A DNA stretch of 64,000 nt, taken from NCBI GenBank assembly GCA_027493885.1, contig JAOSJZ010000001.1, positions 2,970,622-3,034,621 of the forward strand, given 5' to 3'. The notes below the pieces were generated by a model. The model was given only the letters and a program-made list of their open reading frames with translations, had not been told where the DNA came from and did not search any database. Positions 36,388 to 45,171 of the stretch are shown piece by piece. Made by a program: the position numbers and the translations under genes. Within the stretch, counting starts at the first letter, position 1, and each line of letters opens with the position of its first letter. Source of the stretch: Gaiella sp. (GTDB lineage: Bacteria; Actinomycetota; Thermoleophilia; Gaiellales; Gaiellaceae).

Positions 36388-36419
36388 ATGCGCGAGATCA
36401 CGCATACAGATGCTACATT
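36388..36419 (+). promoter_or_regulatory. vapBC promoter with candidate operator
   Basis: Extended -10 TGCTACATT (36411-36419) leaves 6 nt to the antitoxin ATG. Just upstream an inverted repeat ATGCG-N8-CGCAT (36388-36405) would suit a ribbon-helix-helix antitoxin autorepressing its operon. The region 36237-36387 shows nothing else. Confidence 0.5.
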
Positions 36420-36425
36420 CGGCGC

Positions 36426-36659
36426 ATGAGGACGACGATAACGCTCGAGAAGGACGTAGTGGCGGCGGTCGAACGCATGAGGCGCGAGCGCGGCATGGGC
36501 GTCAGCGAGGCCGTCAACGAGCTCGCACGCCGTGGCCTCGTCGACGAGAAGCATCCGCGTCGGCGGTTCAAGCAGAAGACCTATGCCATGGGCGCGAAGC
36601 TGGACCTGACGAACATCGGACGCGTGCTCGAAGAGCTCGACGGGCCCACCCACCGCTGA
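36426..36659 (+). CDS. VapB-type ribbon-helix-helix antitoxin
   Basis: 77 residues. The MRTTITLEKDVVAAVERMRR strand-helix and GMGVSEAVNELARRGL form an RHH DNA-binding domain. The C-terminal part (RRRFKQKTYAMGAKLDLTNI) would wrap the toxin. Its stop is immediately followed by the toxin start (TGA then GTG), so the pair is co-translated. Confidence 0.88.
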   Translation: MRTTITLEKDVVAAVERMRRERGMGVSEAVNELARRGLVDEKHPRRRFKQKTYAMGAKLDLTNIGRVLEELDGPTHR

Positions 36660-37085
36660 GTGCTCGTCGACGCGAACATCCTCCTGTTCGCCGCGGATCG
36701 CACGAGCCCGCACCATGCGCCGTCGAGCCACTGGCTCGAGACGGCGCTCGGCGGCATTGCGCGTGTCGGCCTGCCGTGGGAGTCGCTCGTCGCGTTCGTC
36801 CGGATCGCGACGAATCCGCGCGTCATGCGCGATCCCGTCACGACGATGACGGCCTGGGGTCAGGTACGCGACTGGCTTGCCGCTCCGGCCGCTTGGGTGC
36901 CGACGCCGACCGTGCGCCATGACGAGGTGCTCGGTGCGCTCCTCGAGCAGAGCGGCGTGACGGGCGACCTCGTCCACGACGCCCATCTCGCGGCACTCGC
37001 GATCGAGCACGGCGTTCCGATCTGCTCCGCGGACAGCGACTTCGCGCGGTTTCGCGCCGTGGAGTGGGTCAATCCGCTCGGGTGA
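36660..37085 (+). CDS. VapC-type PIN-domain toxin
   Basis: 141 residues from GTG 36660. PIN-domain acidic residues: LVDANILLFAAD (Asp3), WESLVAFVRIATNPRV (Glu), GDLVHDAHLAALAIEHG (Asp) and CSADSDFARF (Asp). VapC toxins are ribonucleases often cutting tRNA or rRNA. It belongs to the branch with the NPRVM-like segment seen in actinobacterial VapCs. Target not predictable. Confidence 0.88.
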   Translation: MLVDANILLFAADRTSPHHAPSSHWLETALGGIARVGLPWESLVAFVRIATNPRVMRDPVTTMTAWGQVRDWLAAPAAWVPTPTVRHDEVLGALLEQSGVTGDLVHDAHLAALAIEHGVPICSADSDFARFRAVEWVNPLG

Positions 37086-37093
37086 CGTTCGCG

Positions 37094-38398
37094 TCAGGCG
37101 GACGCGGCCGACACCATGCCGGCGCCCACCGTCTCGTTCGAAGCCTCGTCCACGAGGACGAAGGCGCCGGTCGCGCGGTTCTCCGTATACGGGTCGACGA
37201 GTAGCGGCTCCGCGAAGCGCAGTCGAACACGCGCGAGGTCGTTCAAGGCGAGCCCGTCGGCCGGATGCCAGTCGAGCGACTCGACATCGAGGACAGAGGA
37301 CACCTCTTCGAGGATCGCCCGTGTCCAGCGGGTCGTGTGCTTCACCGCGAGCCGCGCGCCGGTCTGCACCGGCCGCTCGCTCATCCAGCAGACGTGGGCC
37401 TCCAGCTCGCGCGCCGCGACAGGCTGGTCGCTCGGCCCGCAGAGCATGTCTCCGCGCGCGACGTCGATCTCGTCCGCGAGCCGGACGACGACCGACTGGC
37501 CCTGCACCGCCACCTGGAGCGGCCCGTCGTGCGTCTCGACCGCGACGACGGTCGTGCGCCGGCCGGACGGCAGCACCACGACTTCGTCGCCGGCATGCCA
37601 CTCGCCCCCGGCGACCTGTCCCGCGTAGCCCCGGTAGTCGTGGTGCTCGTCGGACATCGGCCGGATGACCCACTGCACGGGAAAGCGGCGATGGGAGGCG
37701 TCGCGGTCGCCGGCGATCTCGATCCCCTCGAGCTTCTCGAGGAACGTCCCTCCCTGCCACCACGGCATCCGCTCGGACGGCTCGACGACGTTGTCGCCGG
37801 GGAGGGCGGCGATCGGGATCGTTGCGGTGTCGCTGAGTCCGAGATGCTCCGTGAGCTCTCGAAGGTCGGCCTCGATCTCGCCGAACCGCTCCTCCTCGAA
37901 GTCGACGAGGTCCATCTTGTTCACCGCGAACACGACGTGGGGGATGCCGAGCATCGTCGCGATGAAGGTGTGCCGCTGTGTCTGCTCGATGACGCCCTTG
38001 CGGGCGTCGAGCAGCACGACCGCGACGTCCGCCGTCGACGCGCCCGTCACCATGTTGCGGGTGTACTGGACGTGCCCGGGCGCGTCCGCGAGCTGGAAGC
38101 GGCGCGCGCGCGTCACGAACGAGCGGTAGGCGACGTCGATCGTGATCCCCTGCTCGCGCTCCGCGCGCAGCCCGTCTGTGAGCAGCGCGAGGTTGACGTA
38201 GCCGTCGCCGCGGCGCTCGCTCGTCTCCTCGACGTGCTCGAGCTGGTCGGACATCACCTGCTTCGTGTCGTAGAGCAGCCGGCCGATGAGCGTCGACTTG
38301 CCGTCGTCGACACTGCCGCAGGTGACGAGCCTGAGCAGTTCACTGGCACTTTCGGCGAAGCCGAAAGTGCCAGGAGGGAGCTCAGAAGTACCCGACAC
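37094..38398 (-). CDS. cysN: Sulfate adenylyltransferase subunit 1 (GTPase)
   Basis: 434 residues from GTG 38398, overlapping the cysD stop by 17 bp. EF-Tu-like GTPase: GSVDDGKSTLIGRLL (G1), DAPGHVQYTRNM (G3), NKMDLVDF (G4). No APS kinase (CysC) domain is fused. With CysD it makes adenosine 5'-phosphosulfate, the GTPase driving the reaction. The first ~18 residues (before SELLRLVTCGS, where other CysN proteins begin) encode a perfect palindrome; see 38344-38372. Confidence 0.94.
   Translation of the reverse strand: MSGTSELPPGTFGFAESASELLRLVTCGSVDDGKSTLIGRLLYDTKQVMSDQLEHVEETSERRGDGYVNLALLTDGLRAEREQGITIDVAYRSFVTRARRFQLADAPGHVQYTRNMVTGASTADVAVVLLDARKGVIEQTQRHTFIATMLGIPHVVFAVNKMDLVDFEEERFGEIEADLRELTEHLGLSDTATIPIAALPGDNVVEPSERMPWWQGGTFLEKLEGIEIAGDRDASHRRFPVQWVIRPMSDEHHDYRGYAGQVAGGEWHAGDEVVVLPSGRRTTVVAVETHDGPLQVAVQGQSVVVRLADEIDVARGDMLCGPSDQPVAARELEAHVCWMSERPVQTGARLAVKHTTRWTRAILEEVSSVLDVESLDWHPADGLALNDLARVRLRFAEPLLVDPYTENRATGAFVLVDEASNETVGAGMVSAASA
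38344..38372. repeat. Perfect 13-bp palindrome in the cysD-cysN junction
   Basis: TGGCACTTTCGGC, loop GAA, then the exact complement GCCGAAAGTGCCA. It lies just after the cysD stop and within the first codons of cysN (encoding GTFGFAESA), so the hairpin would form in the mRNA 26-54 nt into cysN. It could tune cysN translation or be an inserted palindromic element. Confidence 0.8.
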
Positions 38399-39302
38399 GT
38401 TTGCGATCTTCCATCGCCGCCTCCGAGACGCGGTCGTCGGCGCGCGTCTCGCCGCGCTCCGTGACCCGGGTCGCGGCGATCTCGCGGACGACGTCCTCGA
38501 TCGTGGACGCCGTCGACCGGACCCCGCCCGTGCAGCTCATGTCACCGACGGTGCGAAACCGCACCGATTCCTCGAACGTCTCCTCGTGGGGGTAGCGCGC
38601 GACGAAGTCGGAGGCTGCGTAGAGCATCCCGTCGCGCTCGAAGACCTCGCGGCGGTGCGAGAAGTAGATGCCCGGGAGCTCGAGCTGCTCGCGGGCGACG
38701 TACTGCCAGACGTCGAGCTCGGTCCAGTTCGAGATCGGGAAGACGCGCACCTGCTCGCCCTTGCGAATGCGGCCGTTGTAGAGGTTCCAGAGCTCGGGCC
38801 GTTGCGCACGGGGGTTCCACTGGCCGAAGTCGTCGCGGAAGGAGAAGATGCGCTCCTTCGCGCGGGAGCGCTCCTCGTCGCGCCGCGCACCGCCGATCGC
38901 GGCGTCGAAGCCGTGCTCTGCCATCGCGTCGAGCAGCGTCGTCGTCTGCAGGCGGTTGCGCGAGGCGCGCGGGCCGGTCTCCTCGACCACGCGGCCCTTG
39001 TCGATCGACTCCTGCACGGAGGCGATCACGAGCCGTTCGCCGAGCTCCGCGACGCGGCGGTCGCGGAACTCGATCGCCTCGGGGAAGTTGTGCCCGGTGT
39101 CGACGTGCATCAGCGGGAACGGGAACCGGCCCGGCCGGAACGCCTTCTCGGCCAGGCGCAGCAAGACGATCGAGTCTTTCCCGCCCGAGAACAGGAGCAC
39201 GGGCCGCTCGAGCTCCGCGGCGACCTCGCGCATGACGTGGATCGCCTCCGACTCGAGCGTGTCGAGGTGGGTGAGATGGACGATGGGGTCGGTCGTGGTC
39301 AT
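38382..39302 (-). CDS. cysD: Sulfate adenylyltransferase subunit 2
   Basis: 306 residues from ATG 39302. PP-loop ATP pyrophosphatase motif LLFSGGKDSIVLLRLAEKAF; HVDTGHNFPEAIEF; GGARRDEERSRAKERIFSFR; and the C-terminal RKRVGYF typical of CysD. It adenylylates sulfate together with CysN. The gene follows cysH by 16 nt and overlaps cysN. A TAGCGT at 39316-39321 (minus) might add an internal promoter. Confidence 0.95.
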   Translation of the reverse strand: MTTTDPIVHLTHLDTLESEAIHVMREVAAELERPVLLFSGGKDSIVLLRLAEKAFRPGRFPFPLMHVDTGHNFPEAIEFRDRRVAELGERLVIASVQESIDKGRVVEETGPRASRNRLQTTTLLDAMAEHGFDAAIGGARRDEERSRAKERIFSFRDDFGQWNPRAQRPELWNLYNGRIRKGEQVRVFPISNWTELDVWQYVAREQLELPGIYFSHRREVFERDGMLYAASDFVARYPHEETFEESVRFRTVGDMSCTGGVRSTASTIEDVVREIAATRVTERGETRADDRVSEAAMEDRKRVGYF

Positions 39303-39318
39303 CGCTCGAGGGTCGACG

Positions 39319-39990
39319 CTATGCGTGGAGGCCGCATTCCGTCTTGTCGCCCCCGGCCCAGCGGCCCTCGCGCCCGGTGCCGGGTGTCGTGCAGTGTGTG
39401 CAGCCGATCGAAGCGTATCCACGCTCGTGGAGCGGGTTGACGGGGAGGTCGCGCTCGCGAACGTAGGCCCAGACGTCGTCGTCCGTCCAGTCCGCGAGAG
39501 GGCTCGCTTTCCAGAGCTCGTGCCGCTCGTCCCAGCCGAGCTTCGGCGTCGCGGCGCGACCCGGCGCCTGGTCGCGGCGGACGCCGGTGATCCACCCGCG
39601 GAGAGCGGAAAGCGCCGCGCCCAGCGGCCCGACCTTGCGAATCGCGCAGCAGAGATCCGGATTGCGCGCCCAGAGCGCATCGCCGTGGATCGCCGCCTGT
39701 CGGCCGAGCGACGGGCCCTCGAAGACCTCCACGGCGATCCCGTACCGTTGCTCCACCTCGCGCCAGACCGCGTACGTCTCGGGGAAGAGCAGATGGGTGT
39801 CGAGCGCGAACACGCGTGCCTTCGGCTCGCGCTCGAGCAGCATGTCGAGGAGGACGCTCTCCTCCTTCTGGAACGAACAGGCGAGCGACACGTCGGGATG
39901 GAGCGCCTCGAGCATCGCCTCGACCACCCGCTCGGCGGTGAACGACTCGACGTCGGCTCCGCCGACGAGCTCTGCGACGCTCCGCTCCAT
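39319..39990 (-). CDS. cysH: Adenosine 5'-phosphosulfate (APS) reductase
   Basis: 223 residues from ATG 39990, chosen because TACCGT ends 7 nt upstream; the frame is open further, to 40170, but that extension crosses the -10 box. The 4Fe-4S Cys pairs DLCCAIRK and GCTHCTTPG and the catalytic Cys in KTECGLHA mark an iron-sulfur APS reductase (plant/bacterial assimilatory type) rather than a PAPS reductase. It reduces APS to sulfite, consistent with the absence of cysC. First gene of the cysH-cysD-cysN operon. Confidence 0.94.
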   Translation of the reverse strand: MERSVAELVGGADVESFTAERVVEAMLEALHPDVSLACSFQKEESVLLDMLLEREPKARVFALDTHLLFPETYAVWREVEQRYGIAVEVFEGPSLGRQAAIHGDALWARNPDLCCAIRKVGPLGAALSALRGWITGVRRDQAPGRAATPKLGWDERHELWKASPLADWTDDDVWAYVRERDLPVNPLHERGYASIGCTHCTTPGTGREGRWAGGDKTECGLHA

Positions 39991-39997
39991 CGCGGGA

Positions 39998-40003
39998 ACG
40001 GTA
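39998..40003 (-). promoter_or_regulatory. -10 box (TACCGT) of the cysHDN operon
   Basis: TACCGT with 7 nt to the cysH ATG on the minus strand. Confidence 0.55.
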
Positions 40004-40158
40004 CCAGCATCAGCAATTCTTATCCGCTCCATTAGCAATAGTTCCATGGCCAGACATGCTCCTGCCGCCGGGCGGTGCGAGACGATTGCGTGGATCAGAC
40101 GCAATTGCAGGGCTTGCGGCGCCAGCCGGCGGTCTCGAGCGGACGATGGCCGGAAGAC

Positions 40159-40171
40159 GGTGTCAGACACC
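40159..40171. repeat. GGTGTCAGACACC palindrome between cysH and an MBL gene
   Basis: A perfect 13-bp palindrome in the divergent spacer 40004-40229. The same motif is repeated in the 13319-13443 block. It is 46 bp upstream of the MBL gene -10 box and 156 bp from that of cysH. The rest of the 226-bp spacer shows no other recognisable signal. Confidence 0.7.
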
Positions 40172-40216
40172 GATCCCTGTCAAGACGTCCGTCGGACATG
40201 TCTCGCCGGGTGTGCG

Positions 40217-40222
40217 TAGGGT
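40217..40222 (+). promoter_or_regulatory. -10 box (TAGGGT) of the MBL-fold hydrolase gene
   Basis: TAGGGT with 7 nt to the ATG at 40230. Confidence 0.5.
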
Positions 40223-40229
40223 TGCTTGC

Positions 40230-41164
40230 ATGGACGAGCTCGAAGGCGGGATCCGCCGCGTCACGCTCCCGCTGCCGAACCGGCCGGGGCATGTGCACGC
40301 GTACCTCCTCCCCGGCGACGACGGCTGGACGATCGTCGACACCGGCCTTGGCCTCCCGGACGCGAAGGAGCGCTGGGCGAGCGAGCTGGAGGATGTGCCC
40401 GGGCCCGTGCGCACGATCTTCGTGACGCATTTCCATCCGGACCACGTCGGTGCCGCCTCCGACCTCGCGGAGCTCACGGGCGCCCGGGTCGTGCAGGGCC
40501 GCCTCGACTTCGAGCAGTGCGACCTCGTCTGGGGTCACGACGAGTGGGCGGACGTCCTCGTGGTGTGGTTCCGGCGACACGGCGTCCCCGACGACGTGAT
40601 GCTCGAGCTGATCGAGCAGGGCGACGTCTGGCGCGCCGTCACCCGCTACCACCCCGAGCCGGAGCTCCTCGAGCCCGGCGACCACGTGGACGGGTGGCAG
40701 GCGGTCGCGGCGCCGGGGCATGCCGACGGGCAGCTGATGCTCGTCCGGGACGGCATCCTGCTCGCCGCCGACCACGTCCTCGACCCGATCTCCCCGACGG
40801 TCGGTCTCTGGCCTCGAAGCCGTCCCGACCCCCTCGGCGACTACCTCTCCGCGCTCGAGGCCGTGATCGCGCTCGATGCCCGGATCGCGCTTCCCGGCCA
40901 CGGCGACCCGATCGCGGACCCTCCGCCCGCGCGCGGGCGCTGATCGCCCACCACGGCGAGCGGCTCGCCGCAACGGCCGCCGCGCTGGGCGACGGGCCGC
41001 TCTCCGGCTACGAGGTCTCGTTCCCGCTCTTCGGAGACGACCTCAAGCCCGCCGCCCGCCGCTTCGCCGTCGCCGAGACGCTGTCGCACCTCGAGCGTCT
41101 CGTGCTCGAGGGCGGCGCGAGACGCCACGAGAGCGTCGAGGGCGTTACCTATACTGCGTCCTGA
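40230..41164 (+). CDS. Metallo-beta-lactamase-fold hydrolase, frameshift near 40935
   Basis: The clean frame runs from ATG 40230 through IVDTGLGLPD, the metal motif FVTHFHPDHVGA (HxHxDH), APGHADGQL, ILLAADHVLDPI and LPGHGDPI, then stops early at 40943. The C-terminal ~75 residues (ALIAHHGERLAATAAALGDG to VEGVTYTAS) continue in another frame to 41164; one base inserted in the GC-rich run near 40930-40938 rejoins them. Full length would be about 311 residues, of the group with a C-terminal winged-helix-like part. Substrate unknown. Confidence 0.78.
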
Positions 41165-41235
41165 GTGGACGGCGAGCTACCGCCCAGTACTCGCGCCCCG
41201 CGCCGCGGGGCAGACATCCTCACGGGTAGAGCGCG

Positions 41236-42537
41236 ATGAGCGACGTCTGGCGTGCCTTCGCCGTGCTCGGGCTGGTGCTCGCTAACGCGGTGTTCGTCGC
41301 GGCCGAGTACTCGCTCGTCACGGCGCGCCGCTCGCGCCTGGAGGAGCGGGCAGAGCGAGGGAGCCGCGCCGCCAGGACGGCGCTCAAGCTGATGGACGAC
41401 CCCGTCCGCTTCATCTCGACGGTGCAGGTCGGGATCACCGTGCTCGGCATCGCCCTCGGTGTCGTGGGCGAGCCGCTCGTCTCCCGGTACTTCGACTTCT
41501 TGCCGAGCGGCGTCGCCTTCGTGATCGCGTTCTCTGTCCTGACGTACCTGAGCGTCGTCGTCGGGGAGCTCGTGCCGAAGGCGGTCGCGCTCCAGAAGGC
41601 GGAGGCGCTGGCGCTCGCCCTCGCTGTCCCGATCGATCTGCTCTCGCGCGGGTTCGCTCCGGTCGTATGGATCCTCCAGCATTCCTCGAACGCGGTCCTG
41701 CGCGTGCTGCGTGTGAAGCCCGCGCCGGCCGGGATGATGGCCTTCACGCGCGAGGACATCCGCCAGTCGGTCGCGGCGGCCGAGGACGTGGGAGAGATCC
41801 GGACGACCGAGGAGGAGATGCTCTACAAGGTCTTCGACTTCGCCGACAAGGAAGTCGCGGACGTGATGGTGCCGCGCCCCGACGTCTTCGGGCTCTCCGT
41901 CGAGCTGCCGCCCGAGGAGGCGCTCCGCCTCGTCCTCGACCACCCGTACACGCGCTACCCCGTCTACCGCGGGTCGCTCGACGACATCATCGGCATCCTT
42001 CACATTCGCGCGCTCGTCTCGGCCCTCAACGACCGGACGATCTCCTCGGTCAAGCTCGAGGAGTTGCTGCTGCCCGCGTACGTCGTCCCCGAGACGAAGG
42101 ACCTCGGCGCGCTCCTCGCGGAGTTCCGGCGGACGAACCAGCACCTCGCGGTCGTCGTCGACGAGTACGGTGCGACGGCCGGGATCGTGACCCTGGAGGA
42201 CCTGCTGGAGGAGATCGTCGGCGACATCGAGGACGAGTTCGACCTGCCCGACGAATCGGTCGAGCGCGTGAGCGACACCATCGTGCGCGTCGACGGAACG
42301 TTCACCATCGACGACTTCAACGAGGTCTTCGGGACAGCGCTCGACAGCGAGGACTTCCACACCGTCGCGGGGTTCGTCTTCGGGAGCCTCGGCCGGGCGG
42401 CGGAGATCGGCGACGAGGTGGTCGACACGCAGCTCCGTTTCCGCGTGCTCGAGACGAGCGGCACGCGGATCCATCGCCTCGAGGTCGAGTTCCTGCCCGC
42501 TCCCGTCGGGGCGGACGACACACCGGAAGCGGCCTGA
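41236..42537 (+). CDS. CNNM/CorC (hemolysin C) family transporter
   Basis: 433 residues. An N-terminal DUF21/CNNM membrane domain with about four helices (AVLGLVLANAVFVAAEYSLV; VQVGITVLGIALGVVGEPL; VGELVPKAVALQKAEALAL), two cytoplasmic CBS domains (VADVMVPRPDV; HLAVVVDEYGATAGIVTLED) and a C-terminal CorC_HlyC domain (VDGTFTIDDFNEVFG). Members are implicated in Mg/Co efflux or homeostasis; the older name hemolysin is misleading. Confidence 0.92.
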   Translation: MSDVWRAFAVLGLVLANAVFVAAEYSLVTARRSRLEERAERGSRAARTALKLMDDPVRFISTVQVGITVLGIALGVVGEPLVSRYFDFLPSGVAFVIAFSVLTYLSVVVGELVPKAVALQKAEALALALAVPIDLLSRGFAPVVWILQHSSNAVLRVLRVKPAPAGMMAFTREDIRQSVAAAEDVGEIRTTEEEMLYKVFDFADKEVADVMVPRPDVFGLSVELPPEEALRLVLDHPYTRYPVYRGSLDDIIGILHIRALVSALNDRTISSVKLEELLLPAYVVPETKDLGALLAEFRRTNQHLAVVVDEYGATAGIVTLEDLLEEIVGDIEDEFDLPDESVERVSDTIVRVDGTFTIDDFNEVFGTALDSEDFHTVAGFVFGSLGRAAEIGDEVVDTQLRFRVLETSGTRIHRLEVEFLPAPVGADDTPEAA

Positions 42538-42603
42538 GCCGGCGAAACGCGCGACGCGCCGAGGCGGCGCACGTGTCGCGCGGAGTCGTGTAGGAACGGG
42601 CTC

Positions 42604-43833
42604 GTGGGCTCGCCGCTCAGGCATCGAGACTTCGCGCTGTACGTCGGCGCGACGGTCGCGGCCGCGTTCGCGATCGAGATGTCCTTCGTCGCGGTCGGCT
42701 GGCAGGTCTACGCGATCCACCGCGACCCGCTCGACCTCGGGATCGTCGGGCTCGCGATGTTCCTGCCCCTGCCGCTGCTCGCTCTCCCGGCCGGGCATCT
42801 CGCCGACCGGTACCCGCGGCGGACGATCCTCGTGCTGGCTGCCGGGATCGACGCGCTCGTCGCGCTCGGCCTCCTGCTCGTCACGCGCTCGGGAGCCGAC
42901 CAGACCTGGCCGTTCTTCGCGCTCGCGTTCGGCACGGGCGTCGCAGCCGCCCTCGGCGCCCCGGCGGGCAGGGCGCTCACACCCTCGCTCGTTCCGCAGG
43001 AGATCCTCGTCAAGGCATTCGCGCAACGATCGGTGGCGTTCCAGCTCTCGGTGATCGGCGGGCCGGCGCTCGGCGGCCTCCTCTTCGCGATCCATCCGGA
43101 GCTCGTGTATGCGGCCGCGGCGCTGTTCTCGGCTGTCGCGCTCGTCGCGGTCCTGGCCATGCGCTCCGGCCGGGACGGCGCCGGCGGCGGCGCGCTCGAT
43201 GTCGCGAGCGTGCTCAGCGGCGTCCGGCTCGTCCGACGGACGCCGGTGCTGCTCGGCGCCATCTCGCTCGATCTGTTCGCCGTCCTCTTCGGCGGCGCCG
43301 TCGCGCTGCTCCCGGTGTTCGCGCGAGACGTGCTCGACGTCGGCCCCGCCGGCCTCGGCATCCTGCGCGCGGCGCCTGCTGCCGGCGCGCTGTGCGCGGC
43401 CGTCGTCATGGCCCGGCGCCCGATCCATCGCCGCGCCGGCCGGACGCTGCTCATTGTCGTCGCCCTCTACGGCGCGACGATGATCGTCTTCGGCCTCTCC
43501 GAGACGATGTGGCTCTCGCTGGCCGCGCTCGCGGCGGGCGGCGCGGTCGACACGGTGAGCGTCGTCCTGCGCGCGACGATCCTGCCGCTCGTGACGCCCG
43601 ACGAGCTCCGCGGCCGCGTGACGGCCGTCGAGATGGTCTTCATCAGCGCCTCTAACGAGCTCGGCGCCTTCGAGTCCGGTGTCGCCGCCGCGCTGATCGG
43701 CGCCGTCCCGGCGGTACTCGTCGGCGGCGCGGTGACGATCGGCGTCGCGCTCGCGTGGACGCGGCTCTTTTCGCAGTTGCGCGACGTCGACCGCCTCGAC
43801 GAGCTACGCCCGGTCGAGGCGGGCGTGTCCTGA
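42604..43833 (+). CDS. MFS transporter (EntS/MFS_3-like)
   Basis: 409 residues from GTG 42604, about 12 helices. HLADRYPRRTILVLAA matches the MFS loop 2-3 motif (G-x-L-x-D-R-x-G-R-R), and TPDELRGRVTAVEMVFISAS is typical of the MFS_3 group, which includes the enterobactin exporter EntS. Substrate cannot be inferred; no siderophore genes are nearby. Confidence 0.88.
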   Translation: MGSPLRHRDFALYVGATVAAAFAIEMSFVAVGWQVYAIHRDPLDLGIVGLAMFLPLPLLALPAGHLADRYPRRTILVLAAGIDALVALGLLLVTRSGADQTWPFFALAFGTGVAAALGAPAGRALTPSLVPQEILVKAFAQRSVAFQLSVIGGPALGGLLFAIHPELVYAAAALFSAVALVAVLAMRSGRDGAGGGALDVASVLSGVRLVRRTPVLLGAISLDLFAVLFGGAVALLPVFARDVLDVGPAGLGILRAAPAAGALCAAVVMARRPIHRRAGRTLLIVVALYGATMIVFGLSETMWLSLAALAAGGAVDTVSVVLRATILPLVTPDELRGRVTAVEMVFISASNELGAFESGVAAALIGAVPAVLVGGAVTIGVALAWTRLFSQLRDVDRLDELRPVEAGVS

Positions 43834-43877
43834 TTCGCCATCTGGACGGGCCGGCCTCGGGCAGGCACCATGTCGGC

Positions 43878-44081
43878 GTGGAGTGGGCTCAGGTCGCAAC
43901 GATCGTCGGAGTGTTCACCGCCGTGATCGGCCTGCAGTCATTCTGGATCGCCCGCTCTATCGACGGGCTGCGAAGCGAGGTGTACCGCGGCTTCGACAGC
44001 GTCGAGCGACGGTTCGACAACGTCGAACGGCGGCTCGACCGTCTCGAAGACCGCGAGCCGCCCAGCCTCCGCCGCGCCTGA
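43878..44081 (+). CDS. Small membrane protein with C-terminal coiled coil
   Basis: 67 residues from GTG 43878. One helix (about 5-25, QVATIVGVFTAVIGLQSFWI) then a heptad-like charged segment (SVERRFDNVERRLDRLED). It resembles small single-pass coiled-coil proteins of unknown role. It ends 15 bp before the convergent ligase gene. Confidence 0.6.
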   Translation: MEWAQVATIVGVFTAVIGLQSFWIARSIDGLRSEVYRGFDSVERRFDNVERRLDRLEDREPPSLRRA

Positions 44082-44096
44082 CCGGCGTCGCGGCCT

Positions 44097-45164
44097 TCAG
44101 GCGCCCGAGCCGAGAAGGCGCGCGAGCGTCGGTTCGCCCGGCGCGAGGGGCGGGCGCAGCTCCCGCCACGTGCATTGGCTCGGATCCTTGTCCGGCCGCA
44201 GCCGAAGCAGCTTGGTCCCGTGCCGGAGGCGACGTCCCTGCACCTTGTCGTAGCGCACCTCGACCACGAGCTCGGGGCGGACGGATGCCTCCTCGAGCTC
44301 GCCGCCTCCCCAGCGGTTCGGTTCCGAGAAGCGCCGCTCGGGGGCGTCGTCGAGCAGCGGCAGCACTGCGGCGGCGATCTCTTCGTGGCGGGCGGGTGCG
44401 ACGGTAGCTGAGCCGACGTAGTCGAGCACGCCGTCGTCGTCGAAGAGCCCGAGCAGCAGCGTCGCGATCCGCCGCTCGCCGCCCGCCTTCCAGCGAACAC
44501 CCGCCACCACGCAGTCGGCCGTCTTCTCCGGCTTCACCTTCACGACCGCGGTGCGCTCGCCCGGCCGGTACGGCGCGTCGCGCCGTTTCGCGATCACGCC
44601 GTCGAGGCCGATCGCCTCGAACGAGGCGAGCCACTCGAGCGCTTCGTCGCGATCCGGCGTCCAGGGCGAGAGCACGAAGCCGCCGGCCACGGCCTCGAGC
44701 GCCGCACGGCGCTCGGAGAGGGGGTCGTGCCAGTGCTCGTCGCCGTTCCAGACGAGGACGTCGAACGCCACGAACGTCGCCGGGATCTCGGCAGACAGCT
44801 TGCGGACGCGACTCTCGGCCGGATGGAGCCGTGTCTGCATCGCGTCGAAGTCGAGGACGCCGTCGCGCACGATCACGATCTCGCCGTCGAGGCACGAGCG
44901 CGGCGGCAGAAGCTCTCCGAGCGGCTCGAGCTCGGGGAAGTAGCGGAGCAGGGGCCGTGCGTTGCGCGACCAGAGCCGTAGCCCACCCGACGCGTTCTCG
45001 AGGAGCCCGCGGAACCCGTCCCACTTCGGCTCGTACTGCCAGGCGTCCCCCTCCGGCAGCTCGCGGACGAGCTCGGCCTCCATCGGCGGGAACGGGATCG
45101 CGGGATCGAGGCCGTCAGGTCGCGCGACGGGCTCGCTCGTCCGGCGGCTGCGGGCGCGGGGCAT
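44097..45164 (-). CDS. ATP-dependent DNA ligase (LigC/LigD-ligase type)
   Basis: 355 residues from ATG 45164, chosen by a TACGGT box 7 nt upstream. The adenylation Lys is in YEPKWDGFRGLLE (KxDG), followed by CLDGEIVIV, FVAFDVLVWNGD, LDGVIAKRRDAPY and VVKVKPEKTADCVV. The OB-fold domain continues with VGSATVAPARHEE to ELVVEVRYDKVQGRRLRHGT. Such ligases work in NHEJ or gap repair. No Ku or LigD polymerase gene is adjacent. Confidence 0.9.
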   Translation of the reverse strand: MPRARSRRTSEPVARPDGLDPAIPFPPMEAELVRELPEGDAWQYEPKWDGFRGLLENASGGLRLWSRNARPLLRYFPELEPLGELLPPRSCLDGEIVIVRDGVLDFDAMQTRLHPAESRVRKLSAEIPATFVAFDVLVWNGDEHWHDPLSERRAALEAVAGGFVLSPWTPDRDEALEWLASFEAIGLDGVIAKRRDAPYRPGERTAVVKVKPEKTADCVVAGVRWKAGGERRIATLLLGLFDDDGVLDYVGSATVAPARHEEIAAAVLPLLDDAPERRFSEPNRWGGGELEEASVRPELVVEVRYDKVQGRRLRHGTKLLRLRPDKDPSQCTWRELRPPLAPGEPTLARLLGSGA

Positions 45165-45171
45165 GCGGCGA

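Noticed and set aside
40010..40057. A 15-codon upstream ORF before cysH ending Asn-Cys-stop, possibly a cysteine-sensing leader peptide.
   Set aside because: The cysH -10 box at 39998-40003 lies inside the would-be leader, so it would not be on the main transcript; the ribosome-binding site spacing is also too short.
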